Shown here: piece after piece, positions 59,578 to 64,000 of the stretch
How positions within the stretch are numbered: the first letter of the stretch is position 1
Layout of the letters: the number at the start of each line of letters is the position of its first letter
NCBI GenBank assembly: GCA_018304545.1
Contig: JAGVVZ010000003.1
Span: 123,402-187,401 of the forward strand
Length of the DNA stretch: 64,000 bases
Source of the DNA: Candidatus Aenigmatarchaeota archaeon
GTDB lineage: Archaea > Aenigmatarchaeota > Aenigmatarchaeia > CG10238-14
Reading direction: 5' to 3'
The notes under the pieces: generated by a model
Told to the model about the DNA's origin: nothing
Databases searched by the model: none
Seen by the model: only the letters and a program-made list of their open reading frames with translations
Made by a program: the position numbers and the translations under genes

Positions 59578-60897
59578 ATGCTGAATTTTGGTAAAGGTAT
59601 AACCGATTTAATTAAAAAGGTTTTGACTAGATCTAGTATTGACAGAGAAGCTATAGAAGAAATAGTAAAAGGTTTACAGAGAATCCTGTTGCAAGCAGAC
59701 GTTGATGTAAAACTTGTTTATGACCTATCCAACACTATAAGAAAAAGATGCATCCAGGAAAAAATATCGACTGGACTTACGATAAGAGAACACGTTATGA
59801 AGGTAGTTTATGAAGAAATAACTAATCTCCTAGGAAAAGAAAAGACGGAATTACTAGGCAAAAAAAGAATTATGATGGTGGGTCTCTTTGGTTCTGGTAA
59901 AACAACTACCACGGCTAAACTTGCAAAATTTTTCCAAAAGCAAGGACTGAAACCTGCTATGATAGCATGTGATTACCACAGACCTGCCGCACCACAACAA
60001 TTACAGCAACTAGGTGATAAACTTCATGTTCCAGTTCATATCAATGACGATAGAAATCCTTATAATGCAGTAAAAGAAGGTTTAGGAAAATTTGAAAAAT
60101 ACGATGTCGTAATTGTCGATACCGCAGGTAGAAACGCTTTGGACAATGAATTAGCAGAAGAACTGAAAGAGTTATACAAAATATTTCAGCCAAGCGAGAC
60201 TTTACTCGTTATACCCGCCGACCTGGGCAGAACTGTCGGGAAGCAAGCAGAAGAATTCCATAAATTAGTAGGTATTACTGGCGTTATTGTCACAAAAACA
60301 GATGGCACAGCAAAAGGTGGAGGAGCATTATCATCTTGTTCTATCACTAAGGCAAAAGTGAAATTCATTGGAACAGGAGAGAAGATTGAAGATTTAGAAT
60401 CTTATGATCCTGTAAGATTTGTTTCAAGACTACTTGGAATGGGCGATCTGCAAGCGCTAATTGAAAAGGTAAAAGATGCTGAATTCAAAGAAGAAGATGC
60501 AGAGAAACTATTATCTGGGAAATTTACTCTGAAAGATTTTTATGATCAACTGGTTGGTATGGAGAAAATGGGACCATTATCTGGAGTTATGGAAATGATA
60601 CCCGGATTAGGACATAATGTTCCTGAAAATTTGATGCAATTGCAAGAAACGAAAATGAAGAAATTCAAATATATCATCGATTCCATGACACATGAAGAAA
60701 AGGAAAATCCAGAAATAATACATGCGTCCAGAATCAAGAGAATCGCCAAGGGGTCTGGCACATCTGATAAGGATGTGAGGGATCTTTTAAAACAGTTCGA
60801 ACAGTCCAAAAAATTAATTAAGAAAATAGGTGGCATGGGCGGATTAAAAAGAGGCCAGTTAGCAAAATTAGCAAAGAAATTTGGATTGAAAATATAA
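59578..60897 (+). CDS. srp54: Signal recognition particle SRP54
   Basis: GLFGSGKTTTTAKLA, DTAGR, C-terminal M domain. Confidence 0.97.
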   Translation: MLNFGKGITDLIKKVLTRSSIDREAIEEIVKGLQRILLQADVDVKLVYDLSNTIRKRCIQEKISTGLTIREHVMKVVYEEITNLLGKEKTELLGKKRIMMVGLFGSGKTTTTAKLAKFFQKQGLKPAMIACDYHRPAAPQQLQQLGDKLHVPVHINDDRNPYNAVKEGLGKFEKYDVVIVDTAGRNALDNELAEELKELYKIFQPSETLLVIPADLGRTVGKQAEEFHKLVGITGVIVTKTDGTAKGGGALSSCSITKAKVKFIGTGEKIEDLESYDPVRFVSRLLGMGDLQALIEKVKDAEFKEEDAEKLLSGKFTLKDFYDQLVGMEKMGPLSGVMEMIPGLGHNVPENLMQLQETKMKKFKYIIDSMTHEEKENPEIIHASRIKRIAKGSGTSDKDVRDLLKQFEQSKKLIKKIGGMGGLKRGQLAKLAKKFGLKI

Positions 60898-60919
60898 TTT
60901 CTTAAATTGAGGTTAACTA

Positions 60920-61507
60920 ATGAGAGAATTCATTCTAAAAGCATCATTGGCAACTACTGCAAATTTTTCTCTAAACGATTTGCCAGGAGCCGGCAGAATG
61001 GATGTAATTTGCAGATCAATAAATTCCGCTTTTTGGATCTCCGATGGTTTAAGAAAAAATACAAAAATGTATATAGTATTAGAAGGTAAACCTAATCCGT
61101 CGTTAACAATAGAATTAGATTCGTCAAAAATTAAGAGGTTTTCTCCTGACGAAAGAAACATTGCGTCTCATATAAAAATTGCTATTAACAAATTCAATGA
61201 ATTAAGAGGCATCGTAGAGTCAGAACCGGGTGTTATTATAATGGAAAGAAATTTCAAAGAGTTAATAAGTAGCAAGCACGAAAATACGCAATTGATTTAT
61301 CTCGATCCTTCGGGTGTTGACATAAGAGAATTTAGATTTAAAGAGAATTTTTGCTGCATTCTAGGCGATCATATCGGAATAGACGAGAAAACGAAGAATC
61401 TACTAGATAAACTTAGTGTTGAAAAAATATCGGTCGGCCCCAATGTTTATTTATCTTCAACTGTCATAGCTGTAATAAATAACGAATTAGATAGAAGAGG
61501 CATTTAA
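60920..61507 (+). CDS. trmY: tRNA pseudouridine(54) N1-methyltransferase TrmY
   Basis: FILKASLATTANFSLNDLPGAGRMDVICRSINSAFW signature. Confidence 0.9.
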   Translation: MREFILKASLATTANFSLNDLPGAGRMDVICRSINSAFWISDGLRKNTKMYIVLEGKPNPSLTIELDSSKIKRFSPDERNIASHIKIAINKFNELRGIVESEPGVIIMERNFKELISSKHENTQLIYLDPSGVDIREFRFKENFCCILGDHIGIDEKTKNLLDKLSVEKISVGPNVYLSSTVIAVINNELDRRGI

Positions 61508-62746
61508 ATGAATATTAAAGAGAAAGCAATAGCAATTATGAAAGACATGTTTGTATGTGATAATTGTTTAGGAAGAAATTTCGGTGCTCTGCTTACAGGC
61601 TTAACTAATGAGCAAAGAGGCGAAACTATTAGAAGATATCTGGCATTCTTAGTGGATTCTGGAGAAAATGTTAATATTAATGAATTAAATTTTTCTGGAA
61701 TTAAATTTAGAAATATCAAAATTAAGACTAAAGAGCCTAGCAAATGTTCTCTTTGCAACAATCTTTTCAAAATACTAAAAAAAAAAGTAAAACCACTTAT
61801 TAAGCAATTGCAAAAATATGAGTTTAAGACACTACTTATCGGTACAAACTTGCCCTCAGATTTATTAGAGATAGAACAAGAATTATGGAACAAAATAGGT
61901 GTGGAATGGATAGAATCATTCAGAACAGAAGTGAATAGAGAATTAGGTAAAGAAATATGTAAAATCATGAAAAAGGAAATGGACAGAAAAACCCCGGATA
62001 TTACTATACTTTATGATTTTCAAAAGAATTCAGTTAAGTTACAAGTCAGATCATTATATATTTTTGGCAAATACCAAAAATTAGTTCGCGGCATACCTCA
62101 AACTAAATGGAAAAGAAAATTTTATAAAACATCCGTGCAAGAAATCATAGCTAAACCTTTATTAAAACATTCAAAAACTGCGGATACAAGTTTCCATGGA
62201 GAAGGGAGAGAAGACATAGATGTTAGATGTGTGGGATGGAGACCGTTTGTAATAGAAATACTCAATCCTATAAGAAGATATTTTGATTTGAAAAAAATAG
62301 AAAAGGAGATAAATAAATCGAGTAAAGTGAAGGTCAAAGAGTTAAGATATACCAACAAAAACGTTGTTAGAGACATAAAAACGGTAAAACACGACAAAAC
62401 ATATCTGGCAACCGTAACTTTTGATAATGAAATAAAAAATCTCAACAAATTAGCTAGATTAAAAAACACTGTTATATCACAAAATACCCCTATAAGAGTT
62501 ATAAGAAGAAGAACTGATAAGCTAAGAAGAAGACTCGTGAAGGATATCAAATTTAAAAAACTAGACAATAAAAAGATTCAACTCAAAATAACTTCTCAGT
62601 CCGGTTTATACATAAAAGAACTCATTACGGGGGATGAAGGAAGAACGTCACCTAACGTGTCTGATCTATTAGACAACAAAGTAAAGAAAATTGAACTAGA
62701 TGTAATAAAAATCCATGAAAAGTTACCCAAACAGCCATTTTTATGA
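61508..62746 (+). CDS. pus10: tRNA pseudouridine synthase Pus10
   Basis: CDNCLGRNFG, HGEGREDIDVRCVGWRPFVIEI, YIKELITGDEGRTSPNVSDLL. Confidence 0.95.
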   Translation: MNIKEKAIAIMKDMFVCDNCLGRNFGALLTGLTNEQRGETIRRYLAFLVDSGENVNINELNFSGIKFRNIKIKTKEPSKCSLCNNLFKILKKKVKPLIKQLQKYEFKTLLIGTNLPSDLLEIEQELWNKIGVEWIESFRTEVNRELGKEICKIMKKEMDRKTPDITILYDFQKNSVKLQVRSLYIFGKYQKLVRGIPQTKWKRKFYKTSVQEIIAKPLLKHSKTADTSFHGEGREDIDVRCVGWRPFVIEILNPIRRYFDLKKIEKEINKSSKVKVKELRYTNKNVVRDIKTVKHDKTYLATVTFDNEIKNLNKLARLKNTVISQNTPIRVIRRRTDKLRRRLVKDIKFKKLDNKKIQLKITSQSGLYIKELITGDEGRTSPNVSDLLDNKVKKIELDVIKIHEKLPKQPFL

Positions 62747-62803
62747 AATCTGAAAAGGTTAAAAATCTTAAATATAGAAGTTTATAGAATAAAGTGATTA
62801 AAA

Positions 62804-63088
62804 ATGCCTATAAAATCCAAGGGTCCGAAAAGGAAGACTAGAAAGCTTTTAAGGAGAGGCAATAGAGAAAGACTGACTATAAACAAGTATTTACAGGAAT
62901 TTGAAATAGGTAACATGGTCCTCATCAGGCCTATGCCTTCAAGCCACAAAGGAATGCCTTTTAAGAGATTTGCAGGCAAAATAGGCGTGATAACAAATAA
63001 AAGAGGACAATCATATATTATCAAAGTAATGGATGGGAACAAGGAAAAACAAGTAATTTCCAGGCCAGAGCATATCAGGTTGATTTAG
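62804..63088 (+). CDS. rpl21e: 50S ribosomal protein L21e
   Basis: Rpl21e sequence and operon context. Confidence 0.93.
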   Translation: MPIKSKGPKRKTRKLLRRGNRERLTINKYLQEFEIGNMVLIRPMPSSHKGMPFKRFAGKIGVITNKRGQSYIIKVMDGNKEKQVISRPEHIRLI

Positions 63089-63418
63089 ATGGAAGAGATA
63101 TTAAAAGAAAGGTTGATATCAAATGCTGAAGCTTTAGAAATACTCAAAGAGAGAAGCAAAGAGATAGAACTGGGATATGAACAAAAAAATGCTTTTGAAC
63201 ATCTCAAAAAATATACAAAAATTAGCGAAAAAAATGCTATAGAATTAATCGAAAAATTAAAGGAAATTTCAAAATTAACAGAGAGGCAGGTAATAAGTAT
63301 AGTGAACTTGCTACCTAAAGACAGAGATGAAGTAAGAGTTATTCTGGACAAGGATTACAAAAACTTGACAGAAGAAGAAAAAGCACTTATTCTTGAAAAA
63401 GTAAATAAGTTTGTATAA
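63089..63418 (+). CDS. rpoF: RNA polymerase subunit F (Rpb4)
   Basis: EIL...ISNAEALEILKERSKE, LLPKDRDEVRVIL. Confidence 0.88.
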   Translation: MEEILKERLISNAEALEILKERSKEIELGYEQKNAFEHLKKYTKISEKNAIELIEKLKEISKLTERQVISIVNLLPKDRDEVRVILDKDYKNLTEEEKALILEKVNKFV

Positions 63419-63435
63419 ACAGGGAGTTGTTCTGT

Positions 63436-64000
63436 ATGAAAGACGAATATATTATAGTCTTGGATTTCCTTCCAAAAGGTATGGCCGCAAGTAGGAGAGC
63501 GGAGCCTGTTGTTTTGGGAATAGGAAATAAATTCTTAAATCTATTAGAAATCATTCTTAAACCAGACGAGACTGTTAAATCGGGGGACATGGTTTATGTT
63601 GGAGAAGGAAAGTGGGACAAAGTAAAACTAATAAAGGGCAAAATAAGATATAACGAATTAACGAGTTACGCAAAAACAGAATTGGAAGTAGTCATCGATA
63701 AAATAATTAACGAGAATGAACAAAAATTCGTAGATTTCTTTAACAAGGCCGGACCTCTAACCACTCGTCTTCACACTTTAGAATTGCTACAGGGCATAGG
63801 AAAAAAGCATATGTGGGAGATATTGAAAGCAAGAAAAAATAAACCTTTTTCTGATTTCGAAGATTTGAAAACTAGAGTTGAAATGTTACCAGTTCCCAAA
63901 AAGATGGTAAAAAAAACAATAATCAGTAAGGTACAAATAGCCTATGTCTATCTATTTCTTTTAATTCATCTATTATTCTCTTTTTTACCATCTTTTTTTT
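63436..64000 (+). CDS. DUF655 protein; apparent C-terminus altered by inverted segment; runs off window
   Basis: YIIVLDFLPKGMAASRRAEPVVLGIG and HhH-like HTLELLQGIGKKHMWEIL; operon context after rpoF. Confidence 0.85.
   Translation, partial: MKDEYIIVLDFLPKGMAASRRAEPVVLGIGNKFLNLLEIILKPDETVKSGDMVYVGEGKWDKVKLIKGKIRYNELTSYAKTELEVVIDKIINENEQKFVDFFNKAGPLTTRLHTLELLQGIGKKHMWEILKARKNKPFSDFEDLKTRVEMLPVPKKMVKKTIISKVQIAYVYLFLLIHLLFSFLPSFF
63898..63997. repeat. 17-bp perfect inverted repeats AAAAAGATGGTAAAAAA / TTTTTTACCATCTTTTT flanking 66 bp
   Basis: Arms 63898-63914 and 63981-63997. Confidence 0.85.

Noticed and set aside
1-64000. CRISPR arrays, IS elements, prophage, rRNA
   Set aside because: No regularly spaced repeats, transposase/integrase/phage-type proteins or rRNA segments were seen.

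Overview
AT-rich, gene-dense archaeal chromosome segment, probably DPANN-like (inferred from gene content, not demonstrated). It is mostly housekeeping: Cdc48, NreA, PCNA, aIF5B, Mre11/Rad50, ProRS, proteasome beta, aCPSF1, an archaeal type IV pilus operon, thermosome, LysRS, Cdc6/Orc1, prefoldin/FtsY/SRP54, TrmY/Pus10 and L21e/RpoF/DUF655. There are four tRNA genes (Pro-UGG, Ile-UAU, initiator Met, Val-UAC). I saw no CRISPR array or transposon. The strongest anomalies are: (1) a 27-nt in-frame insertion carrying a TAG stop exactly inside the G1/P-loop of the only aIF5B gene, whose removal restores a perfect GHVDHGKTS motif (candidate mRNA intron or other gap-removing process); (2) a tRNA-Ile(UAU) with an anticodon-loop intron and a second insertion in the D-loop; (3) two unannotated 14-17 aa Arg/Lys/Ala micropeptide genes sharing the start context GGTGAAAAAATTGGCAGC; (4) a 66-bp segment between 17-bp perfect inverted repeats at the 3' end of the DUF655 gene, where flipping the segment restores a plausible conserved C-terminus; (5) a 37-aa mini-protein resembling a class III (pilin-type) signal peptide. 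All calls were made by eye from sequence and the supplied ORF track; no searches were run.
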